Part shown: positions 8,867 to 19,736 of the stretch, in pieces
Position numbering within the stretch: position 1 is the stretch's first letter
Layout: each line of letters opens with the position of its first letter
NCBI RefSeq assembly: GCF_003044185.1
Contig: NZ_PYYB01000001.1
Coordinates: forward strand, 372,001-436,000
Source of the DNA: Paraconexibacter algicola
GTDB taxonomy: Bacteria > Actinomycetota > Thermoleophilia > Solirubrobacterales > Solirubrobacteraceae
DNA length: 64,000 nucleotides
Reading direction: 5' to 3'
The notes under the pieces: generated by a model
Databases searched by the model: none
What the model was told of the DNA's origin: nothing
What the model saw: the letters and a program-made list of their open reading frames with translations, nothing else
Position numbers and translations under genes: made by a program

Positions 8867-10311
8867 GCGGCGCTCCCCGCCCGGGACGGCAGCCCGCGGT
8901 AGGCGACCGCGAGCAGGCCCATGCTCAACGCGAGAACCGCGGTGCCGCGCTCGTCGGAGCCCATGATCGACGCGGCGAGCTCGACGATCACGAAGCCGAT
9001 CGCGCCGACCGCGGCCGCCAGCGCGGCGCAGCGCACGAGCGGATCGCCGTGGCGGCGCCAGACGCGCAGCCCGGTCCACAGGACCGACCCGAGCACCGCG
9101 AGGTACGCGAGCCCGCCGAGCACCCCGGCCTTCATCCACCACCACAGCAGCCCGAAGTGCGCGTACTGGTGCAGGTCCTGGCCCTCGAACGGCAGCGGGT
9201 AGCGGGTCGGCCAGTCGACGCCGACGCCGATCCCGGTCAGCGGCTCCCGCTCGAGCGCGAGCAGCACGTTGCGCCGCTCCGAGAGCCGGTAGCGGTCCTG
9301 GTCGTTGCGGCTGACCTTCTGCGGCGAGAGCGACTGCGCCCGCTGCACGACCTCGCTGTCGGACCCGCCGAGCAGCCCGCCGGTGAACGCCGCGTACCCG
9401 GTCAGCCCCACGAGCACGACGACCACGGGCAGCAGCCGGCGCAGCTCGCGGCCCGAGCCGAGCAGCAGCAGCACGAGCAGGCAGGCGATCGCCGCCAGCC
9501 AGAAGGAGCGCCGGTAGGAGAGCACCATGCAGGCGACGACGACCGGGACCGTGAGGCGGGCCAGGCGGCTCGTCGGGACCCCCGCGAGGGTCGCCGCGAG
9601 CATGCCCAGGAGGAAGAGGACGAACAGGTAGTTCGTGGCCGGCTCGTAGTACGTGATGCGTCCCAGGCCCGTCGACACCGCGCCGAGCCCGCCGAAGACG
9701 ACGACGAACCCGGCGAGCGCCTTGACGAGCGCGATGACCGGGATCGCCCGCAGCACGCGGCGCAGCTGCTCGTCGGTCCGCACGACGTGCACCACGAGGA
9801 ACGGCATCGTGAACAGCGGGGCGGTCGTCTGGATCGTCGAGACGATGGTGTACGGGATCGCCTTCCCCCCGAGGACGCCGTACAGCGTCCCGAAGACCAG
9901 CGCCGCCGCGACGAGGCCGAGCGCGAGCCCGAACGGCGCGACGCCGCGGAAGCCGACCTCCCGGCGCATCCCGTCGAGGACGACCGCGGCGACGGCGAGG
10001 AGCGTCAGCAGGTTCACCGGGCTGAGCGTCACCGCGGTCGGCGTGTAGAGCGTCTCGAACGCCGGGACGCCCCACTCGCGCGTCGCCTCCGCCCCGATCA
10101 GGACGCCGACCGTGACCGCGACCGCCCAGCCGGGATGCCCGAGCAGGAAGACCGCGGCGGCCAGCGCGACGAGCCCGAGCACCGCCAGGAGCGGACCGGC
10201 GACCACCGCCGCCCCGACGAACCCGACCGCGAGGGCACCGGCGAGCAGGACGGGCAGCGGACCGACGCGAACGTCCCCGGGACGGACGGCCGTGAGGCTG
10301 GGCGTCGCCAC
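8863..10311 (-). CDS. O-antigen ligase/polymerase-like membrane protein (Wzy type)
   Basis: This 482-residue protein has about a dozen hydrophobic segments and a long extracytoplasmic loop around residues 320-380 (SEVVQRAQSLSPQKVSRNDQDRY and GIGVGVDWPTRYP), as in the O-antigen ligase/Wzy family. In that family, loop Arg and His residues are involved in glycan transfer. It should polymerise flipped repeat units on the outer face of the membrane. The GTG start lies 6 bases after the BY-kinase stop, and its own stop overlaps the next gene as GTGA. The grouping kinase, polymerase, pseudo-kinase suggests one polymerisation unit. Confidence 0.82.
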   Translation of the reverse strand: MATPSLTAVRPGDVRVGPLPVLLAGALAVGFVGAAVVAGPLLAVLGLVALAAAVFLLGHPGWAVAVTVGVLIGAEATREWGVPAFETLYTPTAVTLSPVNLLTLLAVAAVVLDGMRREVGFRGVAPFGLALGLVAAALVFGTLYGVLGGKAIPYTIVSTIQTTAPLFTMPFLVVHVVRTDEQLRRVLRAIPVIALVKALAGFVVVFGGLGAVSTGLGRITYYEPATNYLFVLFLLGMLAATLAGVPTSRLARLTVPVVVACMVLSYRRSFWLAAIACLLVLLLLGSGRELRRLLPVVVVLVGLTGYAAFTGGLLGGSDSEVVQRAQSLSPQKVSRNDQDRYRLSERRNVLLALEREPLTGIGVGVDWPTRYPLPFEGQDLHQYAHFGLLWWWMKAGVLGGLAYLAVLGSVLWTGLRVWRRHGDPLVRCAALAAAVGAIGFVIVELAASIMGSDERGTAVLALSMGLLAVAYRGLPSRAGSAA

Positions 10312-10317
10312 CGGACC

Positions 10318-11820
10318 TCAGACCGGGACGCGCCGGCCCGTGCCCGACTGGCCGCTGCCGTAGTAGTCGTAGCCGGCGTCCAGCACGCGGACCCCGTTGA
10401 CCACGAGACCGGCCCGCGCGCCCGGGAAGCGGTCGAGCACGGCACGCGTGCGCCGGACCTCCTCGCGGGTCGTGTGGTACGCGCGGGCCGTGATCAGCAC
10501 CGCGTCGATCTCCGGCCGGTCGAGCAGCACCTGCGAGTCGGCGACCGGCAGCAGCGGCGGCGCGTCGAGCACGATCAGGTCCGCGGTGGCGGCGAGGTCG
10601 TCGAGCACGCGGCCCATCTGCGGGGACCGCAGCAGCTCGGCCGCGTTGGGCGGCATCGGCCCCGAAGGCAGCACCCGCAGCGTCGTCAGGCCGGGCAGCA
10701 CCTGCCGCGCGAGCGTGTCCACCGGCGTGCCGCCGATCAGCGCGGTGGTCAGGCCGCGCGGGTCCCCGGCGAGGTCGAACTGGTCCTGGAACGTCGGCCG
10801 GCGCAGGTCGACCTCGACGAGCACGACCTGCTGGCCGGACAGCGCCGCGGCCCGCGCGAGCCCGGCGGCCGTCGTCGACTTGCCCTCCCCGGGCACGGCG
10901 CTCGTGACGAGCACCACGCGGATCGGGCGGTCCCGCTCGAGCGTCCCGAGGCTGCTGCGCAGGATCCGGAACGGCTCGAGCGCGAGGCTGCGGTCGCGCT
11001 GGGTGGCGGGGTCGCGAGGGCGCTCCGGGATCGTCGTCAGGGCCGGCAGCCGGTAGAGCGCCTCGAAGTCCTCCCCCGCCTTGATGCGCCGGTCGAAGAG
11101 GTCGATCAGGTAGATCAGGACCAGCCCGAGCACGAGCCCGAGGAGCAGGGCGAGCAGCGCCGAGCGGCGCAGATCGGGGGACGCCGCGGAGGTGGGGACG
11201 GTCGCCCGGTCGACGACCTGCGCGCCGCCGGTCGTGACGGCGGACAGCGCGTTGATCGTCTGGAGGGTCTGCTCGAGCTGCGCGCGCTCCGCGGTCGCGG
11301 TCTGCGGCAGCGCGGCGAGGCGGCGGCGCACGAGGTCCTGGCCGTCGGCGATCTGCCGCCGGTCGGCGTCGGCGCGGAAGGCGACGAACTGGTCGGCGAA
11401 CGCGTCGGCGAGGCGCTTGGCGCGGTCCGCCGAGGGATCGGTGACCGTGATCGTGATGATGTCCGCGTCGGGCTCCGCGACGGCGTCGACGCGGTCCAGC
11501 AGCTCCTCGGGGCTCTCGGGCGCGCGGAGCGCGCGCTTGACCCGCTGCGCGACGGCGACCGAGCGGACCAGCAGCACGTTGGTCGAGGCGTCCCGGGTGG
11601 TGTCCTCGGAGGCCTGGGCGCTGGGGTTGATCAGCCCCTGCAGCTGCGACTGGCCCTGGAGCAGGGTGCTGGTCGCCTCGTACTGCTTGGTCTGGGTCGC
11701 GGCGAGGCCGACCCACACGACCACCACCGCGACCGTGACGAGGAGCGCCATCCACCACCGCTCGCGCAGGACGCGAAGCGCGGCGAGTGACGCCGAAGGC
11801 TCGTTCGTCGGGGTGCTCAT
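10318..11820 (-). CDS. polysaccharide co-polymerase / bacterial tyrosine kinase (BY-kinase)
   Basis: This 500-residue single-chain fusion of a Wzz domain and a BY-kinase has transmembrane helices at about 24-42 and 220-240. The cytoplasmic kinase has an intact Walker A, AVPGEGKSTTAAG (K314), a Walker A' ending DLRRP and a Walker B LIVLDAPPLLPVAD. A short C-terminal Tyr cluster (YDYYG) is the expected autophosphorylation tail. It regulates chain length and export of the exopolysaccharide. It is the first gene of a leftward operon, and TAGACT lies 9 bases before the ATG. A low-molecular-weight phosphatase at 52546 is a possible antagonist. Confidence 0.9.
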   Translation of the reverse strand: MSTPTNEPSASLAALRVLRERWWMALLVTVAVVVVWVGLAATQTKQYEATSTLLQGQSQLQGLINPSAQASEDTTRDASTNVLLVRSVAVAQRVKRALRAPESPEELLDRVDAVAEPDADIITITVTDPSADRAKRLADAFADQFVAFRADADRRQIADGQDLVRRRLAALPQTATAERAQLEQTLQTINALSAVTTGGAQVVDRATVPTSAASPDLRRSALLALLLGLVLGLVLIYLIDLFDRRIKAGEDFEALYRLPALTTIPERPRDPATQRDRSLALEPFRILRSSLGTLERDRPIRVVLVTSAVPGEGKSTTAAGLARAAALSGQQVVLVEVDLRRPTFQDQFDLAGDPRGLTTALIGGTPVDTLARQVLPGLTTLRVLPSGPMPPNAAELLRSPQMGRVLDDLAATADLIVLDAPPLLPVADSQVLLDRPEIDAVLITARAYHTTREEVRRTRAVLDRFPGARAGLVVNGVRVLDAGYDYYGSGQSGTGRRVPV

Positions 11821-11829
11821 GCGCCGCGC

Positions 11830-11835
11830 AGTCTA
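11830..11835 (-). promoter_or_regulatory. candidate -10 element of the BY-kinase/Wzy operon
   Basis: TAGACT on the minus strand ends 9 bases before the ATG, so the transcript would start at or very near the start codon. No Shine-Dalgarno sequence is visible between them. Confidence 0.4.
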
Positions 11836-11850
11836 CGAAGCGGTCGCCGG

Positions 11851-13134
11851 TCAGATGCGCTTCGTCGCGCTGGATCCCGACCAGAACTGCCGCACGCGGA
11901 CCTGCAGGCCGCGGGTGCCGAGCTGGCGCGGGAGCCGCACGCGGTAGCTGCGGTCGCGGGCCTGCCGCAGGGTGGCGGTGTAGCGCAGGCGGCCGCCCTG
12001 ACGGACCTCGAGGCCGAGCGCGTCGCCGGCCGGGCCGCTGCCGCTGGCGATCACCGTGCCGCCCGAGCGGCGCAGCCGCAGCGTGACGCGCGCGGCGGTC
12101 CCGCCGCCGCCGAACGCGGTGCGCGCGGCGGCGAACGCGAGCTTGCGCTTCTGCGTGGTGGAGAGCAGCCCGAACCGGTACTGGGCGGTGTCGCGCAGGT
12201 TGTAGACGAGCGCGCCCTGGACGTAGGAGGCGGAGCGCAGCAGCCGGAACGTGTCGCGGAGGTTCGCGGCCTGCACGCCCTGGGTGACGCAGGCGTGCCC
12301 GCCCTCCGTGCTCTTCGGCCGGCAGCTGGTCCAGCCGAACTCGCCGAGGAACAGCGGGGCGCGGTCGCCGGCCGCGCGCTGGGTCTCGCGGATCGCGCGG
12401 ATCGAGGCGAGCACGAGGTCGTAGTAGTGGACCGAGAGCGCGTCATAGCTGCCCTTGGCGCCGTTGGCGTAGAGCGCCTTCAGGAACGCGCCGTTGGCGC
12501 CGACGATCGCGCCGCCGAGCACCTTGACGTCGGGGGCCGCCGCCCGGATCAGGGGGTAGCTGGCCTTCAGCAGCCCCGCGTAGGTCCTGGCCTTGTCCGC
12601 CCCGCCCCAGTAGACCTGGTTGGCGTGGTCGGGCTCGTTCCAGATCTCGATCCAGCCGAGCGTGCCGGTGAAGCGCTGCGCCAGGAACGCCGCCGCGCGC
12701 CCGTAGGCGGCGGGATCGGACGGCGGGTGGAACGGCGCGTCCTGCGGCACGGTGCCCGAGCAGCCCGCGGTGAGCTGCGGCGCCGTCGAGGTCCAGCACG
12801 GGGACCCCAGGAAGGTGACGAGGACGCGGATGCCGCGGGCCTTCGCGGCGGCGAAGACGTCGTCCAGGCGCGCGAGGTAGGCGGCGTCGTAGGTCCCCTG
12901 CGTCGGCTCGAGCAGGTCCCAGCGGATCTCCGTGCGCACGACCTTCGCCCCGAGGGCGCGGGCCTCGTCGAGGTCCCGGACCATCTCGACGCGGTTCTCC
13001 GCGGCACGGATCGGGGCGATCGTGACCCCGGTGACCGGGGCCGCGTGGGCGGCCGGGGCGGCCAGCAGGCCGGCGAGGGCGGCGGCTGCGCCGAGCAGCA
13101 CGGACCGTGGGCGGGAGGAGCGGAGCGCGTTCAT
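11851..13134 (-). CDS. secreted glycoside hydrolase, GH5/GH39-like, with C-terminal beta domain
   Basis: This 427-residue protein has a clear signal peptide (about 1-31, ending APAAHAA). The (beta/alpha)8 catalytic part carries WIEIWNEPDHANQ (acid/base Glu) and LFLGEFGWTSC (nucleophile Glu), then a second Cys (GHACVT), the same Cys arrangement as in the enzyme at 6316. The last 85 or so residues (VTLRLRRSGG onward) form an all-beta module. It lies alone between two leftward polysaccharide operons and probably cleaves the locus's own polymer. Substrate unknown. Confidence 0.78.
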   Translation of the reverse strand: MNALRSSRPRSVLLGAAAALAGLLAAPAAHAAPVTGVTIAPIRAAENRVEMVRDLDEARALGAKVVRTEIRWDLLEPTQGTYDAAYLARLDDVFAAAKARGIRVLVTFLGSPCWTSTAPQLTAGCSGTVPQDAPFHPPSDPAAYGRAAAFLAQRFTGTLGWIEIWNEPDHANQVYWGGADKARTYAGLLKASYPLIRAAAPDVKVLGGAIVGANGAFLKALYANGAKGSYDALSVHYYDLVLASIRAIRETQRAAGDRAPLFLGEFGWTSCRPKSTEGGHACVTQGVQAANLRDTFRLLRSASYVQGALVYNLRDTAQYRFGLLSTTQKRKLAFAAARTAFGGGGTAARVTLRLRRSGGTVIASGSGPAGDALGLEVRQGGRLRYTATLRQARDRSYRVRLPRQLGTRGLQVRVRQFWSGSSATKRI

Positions 13135-13250
13135 GCGCGGACATCAACACCGCCACCCCCTCTTGGTTTCGGTCATTTGTCGCGGTCGGCGCGCCGCCGC
13201 GTCGCCGCGGTCGTCGCCGTGCAGGACCGGGCCGGTCGCGGGGTCGCCGC

Positions 13251-13256
13251 TACCAT
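13251..13256 (+). promoter_or_regulatory. candidate -10 element, leaderless start at 13264
   Basis: TACCAT lies 7 bases before the ATG at 13264, with no ribosome-binding sequence between, consistent with a leaderless message. Confidence 0.4.
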
Positions 13257-13263
13257 CGGGCGC

Positions 13264-13842
13264 ATGAGCACTGCTCCCCACGGCCTGTCCGACCGCGCTC
13301 GCGCCATCGTCGAGGCGGCGGAGGAGGCGGCCCGGGCGGGGCGCGGCGACCGTCCGGCGGCGGAGCGCACCCCCGTCCCGCGCCGCCCGGCGCCGGCCGC
13401 GCTGCGCGCCGTCCAGCCGCCGAGCGCGGCGCCCGCGGACGTCACGGCGATCCCCGATCCCGAGCGGTTGCTGGCGCTGATCCAGCGCATCGCCGTGCAG
13501 GCCGCGGAGGTCCGGCGTCGGCTCGACGCGCTCTCCGAGGAGGTCGCCCGGCGCGAGGCCGAGGCGCCGGCCCCGCAGCCCGCGCCGACCGACGCGCCGC
13601 AGGACGCCCCGCTGCCCGGGCCGACGGACGCCGCCCCGGACGACACGGGTGCGGACGTCGCGGCGGCCCCCGTCGCGGCCGAGCGACCGGCCCCGGCGCC
13701 GCACGGCGAGACCGCGCGGCTCGTGGCGATCGAGATGGCGGTCGGCGGCGCGTCCCGGGCCGAGGTCCGCTCGCGGCTCACCGACGAGTTCGGGATCCGC
13801 GAGGTGGAGGGCCTGCTCGACGAGGTCTACGGCCGGGCCTGA
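13264..13842 (+). CDS. hypothetical Ala/Pro-rich protein with a small C-terminal helical domain
   Basis: I do not recognise this 192-residue protein. It has no signal peptide or membrane segment. Residues 60-100 (PERLLALIQRIAVQAAEVRRRLDALSEEV) form a short coiled coil. Then comes a Pro/Ala/Asp-rich linker, and a compact C-terminal region (ARLVAIEMAVGGASRAEVRSRL and so on) that could be a small helix-turn-helix-like or three-helix fold. Its 3' end overlaps the converging glycosyltransferase gene by 16 bases. Its place inside the polysaccharide locus gives no firm clue to its role. Confidence 0.65.
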   Translation: MSTAPHGLSDRARAIVEAAEEAARAGRGDRPAAERTPVPRRPAPAALRAVQPPSAAPADVTAIPDPERLLALIQRIAVQAAEVRRRLDALSEEVARREAEAPAPQPAPTDAPQDAPLPGPTDAAPDDTGADVAAAPVAAERPAPAPHGETARLVAIEMAVGGASRAEVRSRLTDEFGIREVEGLLDEVYGRA

Positions 13843-14975
13843 CCCCCTGCCGTCCCCGTGAGCACCGCGGCCATCCGGTCGCGGAACACCTCGGGGGCGA
13901 AGCCGCGCGCGTGCGCGCGCAGGTCCTCGTCGCGCAACGTCAGGCCCTCGAACCGCTCGATCGCCGCCGCCAGCCCCGCCGGGCTCGGGTCGTCGTAGAG
14001 CACCCCGGTCACCCCGTCGACGACCGAGTCGCGGGCGCCACCGACGCCGTAGGCGATCACGGGCAGGCCCGCGGCCTGCGCCTCGACCGGCACGATCCCG
14101 AAGTCCTCGGTCCCCGGGAACAGCAGCGCCCGCGCGCGCGAGAACAGCGAGGCGACCTCCGCGTCGTCGACCCGGCCGGGGAAGCGCGCGCCGGACCCGG
14201 CGACCGCCCGGACGCGATCGAGGTCGCGGCCGGTGCCCGCGATGACGACGTCACGGCCCAGGAGCTCGCACGCGGCCGCCGCGACGTCCGCCTTCTTGTA
14301 GGGCACGACGCGCCCGAACACGAGGTAGAAGTCCTCCGGGACGCGCGGCGCGTCGAGGAACCGGTCGACGTCCACGGGCGGGTGCACGACGTGCGCGGGC
14401 ACCCCGTAGGTGCTGCGGATGCGCTCCGCGACGAACGTCGAGTTGGCGACGAACTCGTCGACCTGGCGGGCGCCGCGCAGGTCGGCGCGGCGCAGCCGCC
14501 CCAGCAGCGCGCGGAAGACGAGGCCGCCGACGCGGCCGAGGTCCTCGCCCTCCAGGAACGACGGGTCCCAGGCGTAGCGCATCGGCGTGTGGCAGTAGCA
14601 GACGTGCCGCACCTGACGGCCGCGACGCGGGTGCGTGCGGACGTTCTTCGCGTTGGCGTGGTTGCTCGACACGACGAGGTCGTAGCCGGAGACGTCGAAG
14701 GCGCGGAACGCGCGGTCCATCAGCGGCAGGAGCTTCGGGTAGTGCTCGCGGGCGCCCGGCAGGCGATCGAGGAACGACGGGTGGATCGGCCGGTCGGTCA
14801 GCGCCCGCGGCCACGGTCCGTCGGGGTCGTAGACGGTCGTGAGGATCTCGGCGTGCGGGAGGAGGTCCAGCAGCGCGAGCACGACCTTCTCCGAGCCGCC
14901 GGGGATCGTCAGCCACTCGTGGGAGATCGCGACGCGCCGGTCGGCGAGCGCGGTGATCGGGGCGGGGTCGGTCAT
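13827..14975 (-). CDS. glycosyltransferase family 4 (mannosyltransferase-like)
   Basis: This 382-residue GT-B enzyme opens with VAISHEWLTIPGGSEKVV, the Gly-Gly loop of GT4 enzymes that build surface polysaccharides. A CHTPMRYAWDP block, typical of WbaZ-like mannosyl/rhamnosyltransferases, lies around residue 125. The donor-binding C-terminal half contains FGRVVPYKKAD and TEDFGIVPVEAQAAGLPVIAYGVGG, the E-x7-E signature. It is the last gene of a leftward operon (small surface protein, initiating transferase, O-antigen-ligase-like protein, this gene). The donor sugar is not determined. Confidence 0.88.
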   Translation of the reverse strand: MTDPAPITALADRRVAISHEWLTIPGGSEKVVLALLDLLPHAEILTTVYDPDGPWPRALTDRPIHPSFLDRLPGAREHYPKLLPLMDRAFRAFDVSGYDLVVSSNHANAKNVRTHPRRGRQVRHVCYCHTPMRYAWDPSFLEGEDLGRVGGLVFRALLGRLRRADLRGARQVDEFVANSTFVAERIRSTYGVPAHVVHPPVDVDRFLDAPRVPEDFYLVFGRVVPYKKADVAAAACELLGRDVVIAGTGRDLDRVRAVAGSGARFPGRVDDAEVASLFSRARALLFPGTEDFGIVPVEAQAAGLPVIAYGVGGARDSVVDGVTGVLYDDPSPAGLAAAIERFEGLTLRDEDLRAHARGFAPEVFRDRMAAVLTGTAGGQARP

Positions 14976-14992
14976 CGGGTGGGTGGAGGGTC

Positions 14993-17011
14993 TCAGGACA
15001 GGGAGGCGGCGCCGCGCAGGATCGCCGCCGAGAGCGCGTCGAGGTCGACGACGCCGCCGTCGCGGACGATCGCGAGGCTCTCGCGCGCGATCGGGTCGCG
15101 CGGCGCCAGCGCCACCGCGCGGCGCAGCAGACGCAGGGCGCGCGGCCGGTCGCGCTGGACGGCGGCGATCGCGCCGAGCTGCAGGGTCGCGTACTGGCCG
15201 TCGGGCACGCGCTCCAGCGCGTCCTCGAACGCGCGGCGCGCCCGCGGCAGGTCGCCGTAGCGCAGGGCGATGCTGCCCTCCAGCAGCGACGCCCGGTCGG
15301 ACAGCGGGTCGAGCGTGCGGGCGCGGTCCAGGCGCGAGTAGGACTCCAGCGGCCGGGTCGCGAAGACGGCGGCGGCGCGGTCGATCTCGCGCTGGGCGCT
15401 CCACGGCGACAGGACGGTGAGCGCGGCCGCCCCGAGCACGAGGGCGAGGACGGCGAGCTCGCCGGCGCCGCGGGCGCGCATCAGCGGGGCGCGCGGCGGG
15501 TCGTGGCGGGGGGCCAGCGAGCAGGCGAGCCCGAGCATCGCCACCGCCGGCAGCCCGAGCCCGGCGAACTCCCAGAACCAGTCGGCCGAGCCGTGCACCA
15601 GCCAGTAGCCGGTCACCCCGAGCGCCCCGGCGACGACCGCACGCGTGAGCGGGTCCCCGGCGCGCACCGCCCGCGCGGCCGCCCACGCGGCCCCGCCGAG
15701 CCACAGGAGCAGCAGCAGCGCGCCGACGAGGCCGAGCTCGCCCAGGACGCGCAGCTCGACGCTGTGCGGGTAGCGGGGGGTCTCGGTGCTCGTGCCGTCG
15801 CGCAGGTAGCTCTGGCGGAAGCTCTCGGCGCCCTGCCCGACGAGCGGCGCGGCGGTGAAGCCGTCGAGCGCGACGCGGTAGAAGTCGTAGCGGTTGGAGC
15901 CCAGCCCGGACGCGAGGCGGTTGCCCGAGCCGGAGTCCTCGGCGTAGCCGCCCTGGAACGAGGTCCAGGCGCGGTCGAGCCGGTCGACGGGGTCGCCGAC
16001 GGCGACGAGGCCGCCGACGAGGCCGACGGCGACGACCGCGGCGGCGGCGAGCCGGCCGGCCCGGTGCAGCGCCGCGACGCGCGGGTCCCCGGACGGGCGT
16101 GCGGCCTCCCAGCGGGCGACGGCGGCGACGATCGCACCGGCCACGAGCCCGCCGCCGAGCGCCAGCACCGCGACCGCCCGGAGGTCCGAGGACGGGTCGG
16201 CGCCCGGGGTGGTGAGGACGTCGCCGACGTCGAGCGCGGCGAGCAGTCCCGGGGTGGCGGCGGCCGCGACGAGCAGCAGCGTGCCGAGGTGGCGCAGGCG
16301 GCCAGGCAGCAGCACGAGCAGCAGCAGCGCGGTGAGCGGGACGGCGATGAGCGACCCGCGGCTGACGCTCAGCAGCGCGAGCGGCAGGACCACGACCGCT
16401 CCGGCGGCGAACGCGCCGCGCGCCACCCAGGGCACGCGCGCGGAGGCGGCGAGGGCGACGGCGGGCCAGAGGACCATGAGCCACGTCGCGGCGGACGCGT
16501 TCGGGTAGCCGGCGGGGGAGCGCAGCCGGTCGTCGAGGAACAGGTCGACCGCGGCCTGCCCGCCCGCCCCGACGCGCACCGTCCAGGCGGCGGCGAGCAC
16601 GAGCATCAGGGCCGTCCAGGCGCCGAGCACGAGCGCCGCGGTGCGGGCGCGCTGCCGCCAGAGCGCGAAGAGGAGGAAGACCGCCGCGTAGAGGACGGTG
16701 CGGCCGCCGGCCTCCAGCGCGGCACCGCGGTCGGGCGTCCAGAGGATCGACAGGAACGTCCAGGCGGTGAGGCCGACGAGGCCGGCGGCCGCGACCCGCA
16801 CGGGCGTCGGGACGTCGCCCCAGGCGTTGGGCAGCGTGGCGACGGCGACCCCGAGCAGGCCGAGGACGAGGACGGTGGCGGGCGCCCACGCGGTGAGCGG
16901 GTAGCCGACGTCGTCGAACACCAGCGCGACCGAGACGAGCACGACGACGAGCGACGGCACCGTCACCGGCGCCGCGCGCACGAGCAGCTCGAGGGGACGC
17001 CCGGACCTCAC
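14993..17011 (-). CDS. O-antigen ligase/Wzy-like membrane protein with C-terminal TPR region
   Basis: This 672-residue protein has roughly a dozen transmembrane segments over the first 450 residues. A large external loop has FYRVALDGFTAAPLVGQGAESFRQSY, the conserved polymerase/ligase loop with a GxGxxxF-like turn. The C-terminal 170 residues form soluble TPR-like helices (ALRYGDLPRARRAFEDALERVPDG). It probably polymerises or ligates the glycan. The starts and ends leave 17-25 base gaps to its operon neighbours. This second Wzy-like protein implies either two polymers or separate polymerase and ligase steps. Confidence 0.82.
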   Translation of the reverse strand: MRSGRPLELLVRAAPVTVPSLVVVLVSVALVFDDVGYPLTAWAPATVLVLGLLGVAVATLPNAWGDVPTPVRVAAAGLVGLTAWTFLSILWTPDRGAALEAGGRTVLYAAVFLLFALWRQRARTAALVLGAWTALMLVLAAAWTVRVGAGGQAAVDLFLDDRLRSPAGYPNASAATWLMVLWPAVALAASARVPWVARGAFAAGAVVVLPLALLSVSRGSLIAVPLTALLLLVLLPGRLRHLGTLLLVAAAATPGLLAALDVGDVLTTPGADPSSDLRAVAVLALGGGLVAGAIVAAVARWEAARPSGDPRVAALHRAGRLAAAAVVAVGLVGGLVAVGDPVDRLDRAWTSFQGGYAEDSGSGNRLASGLGSNRYDFYRVALDGFTAAPLVGQGAESFRQSYLRDGTSTETPRYPHSVELRVLGELGLVGALLLLLWLGGAAWAAARAVRAGDPLTRAVVAGALGVTGYWLVHGSADWFWEFAGLGLPAVAMLGLACSLAPRHDPPRAPLMRARGAGELAVLALVLGAAALTVLSPWSAQREIDRAAAVFATRPLESYSRLDRARTLDPLSDRASLLEGSIALRYGDLPRARRAFEDALERVPDGQYATLQLGAIAAVQRDRPRALRLLRRAVALAPRDPIARESLAIVRDGGVVDLDALSAAILRGAASLS

Positions 17012-17036
17012 CGCCTGGACCTTACGTCGGCGTGCG

Positions 17037-18520
<1,484 letters not shown>

Positions 18521-18524
<4 letters not shown>

Positions 18525-19135
18525 GACCCGCCCAGGTCGCGCGGCTGCCAGCGGGTGAGGGGGCGCAGGCCGAGGACGAGCAGCCCGAGCAGCAGCGCGG
18601 TGCCGAGCAGCAGGAGCAGGTCGCGCCGGTCCAGCGGCAGCGTCGAGGCGGCGTCGCCGGACGGGTAGGCGGTGCGGACGGGGGCGCCGGGCGCGCGGTC
18701 CGCGGCGACGGTCGCGGTGTCACCGCCCGCGGCGGCCGGAGCGCTCGCGGCGCCGTCGCGGTCGGTCCGGGCACCGTCGCCGGATCCGCGGCGCTGCGAG
18801 CCGCGGGTGCCGGGGCGCGGGTCGTCGCCGCGCGTGGCGGGCGCGGTCGCGCCGGGCGCGGGGGCCGCAGCGGTCGGGGCGGCCGAGGGCGCGGGAGCGG
18901 CGGCCCGCAGCGGCGCCGGGGCCGCGGGACGGGCGCCCGTCCCGGAGCCGGAGCCGCTCGCGGTCGAGCCCGAGCCCCCCGGGCCGCCGAGCAGCTGGGA
19001 GCCGAGGATGACCTGCTCCCCGCCGCCCGGCCCGCCGTAGCCGCTCAGCAGCGAGCCCTTGGCCTGGGCGGCGGTGGGCGTGAGGGCGAGCGCCGCGACG
19101 GCGGCGAGGAGGATCCGGGAGCGTGGACGGGGCAT
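18521..19135 (-). CDS. small secreted/membrane-anchored low-complexity protein of the polysaccharide operon
   Basis: I do not recognise this 204-residue protein. It has a signal peptide (about 1-24, ending TAAQAKG), then a Gly-rich stretch (GYGGPGGGEQVILGSQLLGGPGG) and a long Ala/Pro/Gly/Arg low-complexity region. A single transmembrane helix (LLLLLGTALLLGLLVLGL) lies near residue 180, with a short basic tail. No LPxTG or PEP-CTERM motif is present. It is the first gene of the leftward operon and overlaps the initiating transferase, so a link to polymer attachment or export is likely but unproven. Confidence 0.7.
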
Positions 19136-19262
19136 CGGCACAAGGAACACCGGCGGGACCGGAAGGTTGGCCCGCACGGGAGCGGCGACGCGCCGAATGT
19201 TGCACGCCACCTACGTCATCGAGCCTATCGGACGGCGCGCCCGCCGACGGATCGGTCGTCCG

Positions 19263-19730
19263 TCACTCGCCCCGCAACGTCCGGTTGATCGCGTCGATCG
19301 TCTGGTTGATGCGCACGCTGGTGCGCGCGACGTCGGTGCTGAGCTGCGTGCGGGCCGCGAGGATCTCGGTCGCGTCCTTGGAGCGGAACGCGGCCCGCGC
19401 CTTCGTCACCGTGGTGCCGTAGCTGCGGATCGCGGCGACGAGCTGCTCGTGCTGCTGGCGCACGGAGTCCGGCGGGTCGACGCGGCGCAGGTCGGCGACC
19501 ACGTCGTCGATCGCGGCGCGGAAGCGGCCCAGCGTCGCGCTGTCCTGCGCCGGGGTGCTCGACGTCGTGATCTGCGACTGCAGGCGGTCGAAGGTCTGCG
19601 CGAACGAGGTCTGCGCGGCGTTGACCGCGCGCACGTAGTCGTTGCTGCGCTCCACGTCCTCCCCACCGCAGGCGGCGAGCGTCAGCGCGAGCAGCGCGGT
19701 GGCGATGGCCGAAACGACGAGGCGGTGCAC
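19263..19730 (-). CDS. small helical lipoprotein
   Basis: This 155-residue protein has a signal peptide ending in the lipobox LAACGG, so it should be lipid-anchored on the outer face of the membrane. The rest is helical (AAQTSFAQTFDRLQSQITTSS, then helices to the end), like four-helix-bundle lipoproteins of unknown role. The GTG at 19730 gives a proper signal peptide; in-frame starts further upstream run through the neighbouring gene. TACTCT lies 6 bases before the start. It diverges from the serine protease with only 25 bases between. Confidence 0.78.
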   Translation of the reverse strand: MHRLVVSAIATALLALTLAACGGEDVERSNDYVRAVNAAQTSFAQTFDRLQSQITTSSTPAQDSATLGRFRAAIDDVVADLRRVDPPDSVRQQHEQLVAAIRSYGTTVTKARAAFRSKDATEILAARTQLSTDVARTSVRINQTIDAINRTLRGE

Positions 19731-19736
19731 GCGCGG

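Noticed and set aside
1280-17000. Long Arg/Gly/Ala-rich open frames opposite the polysaccharide genes
   Set aside because: They run antisense to strong family matches, have no motifs or ribosome sites, and are the usual by-product of high GC third positions.
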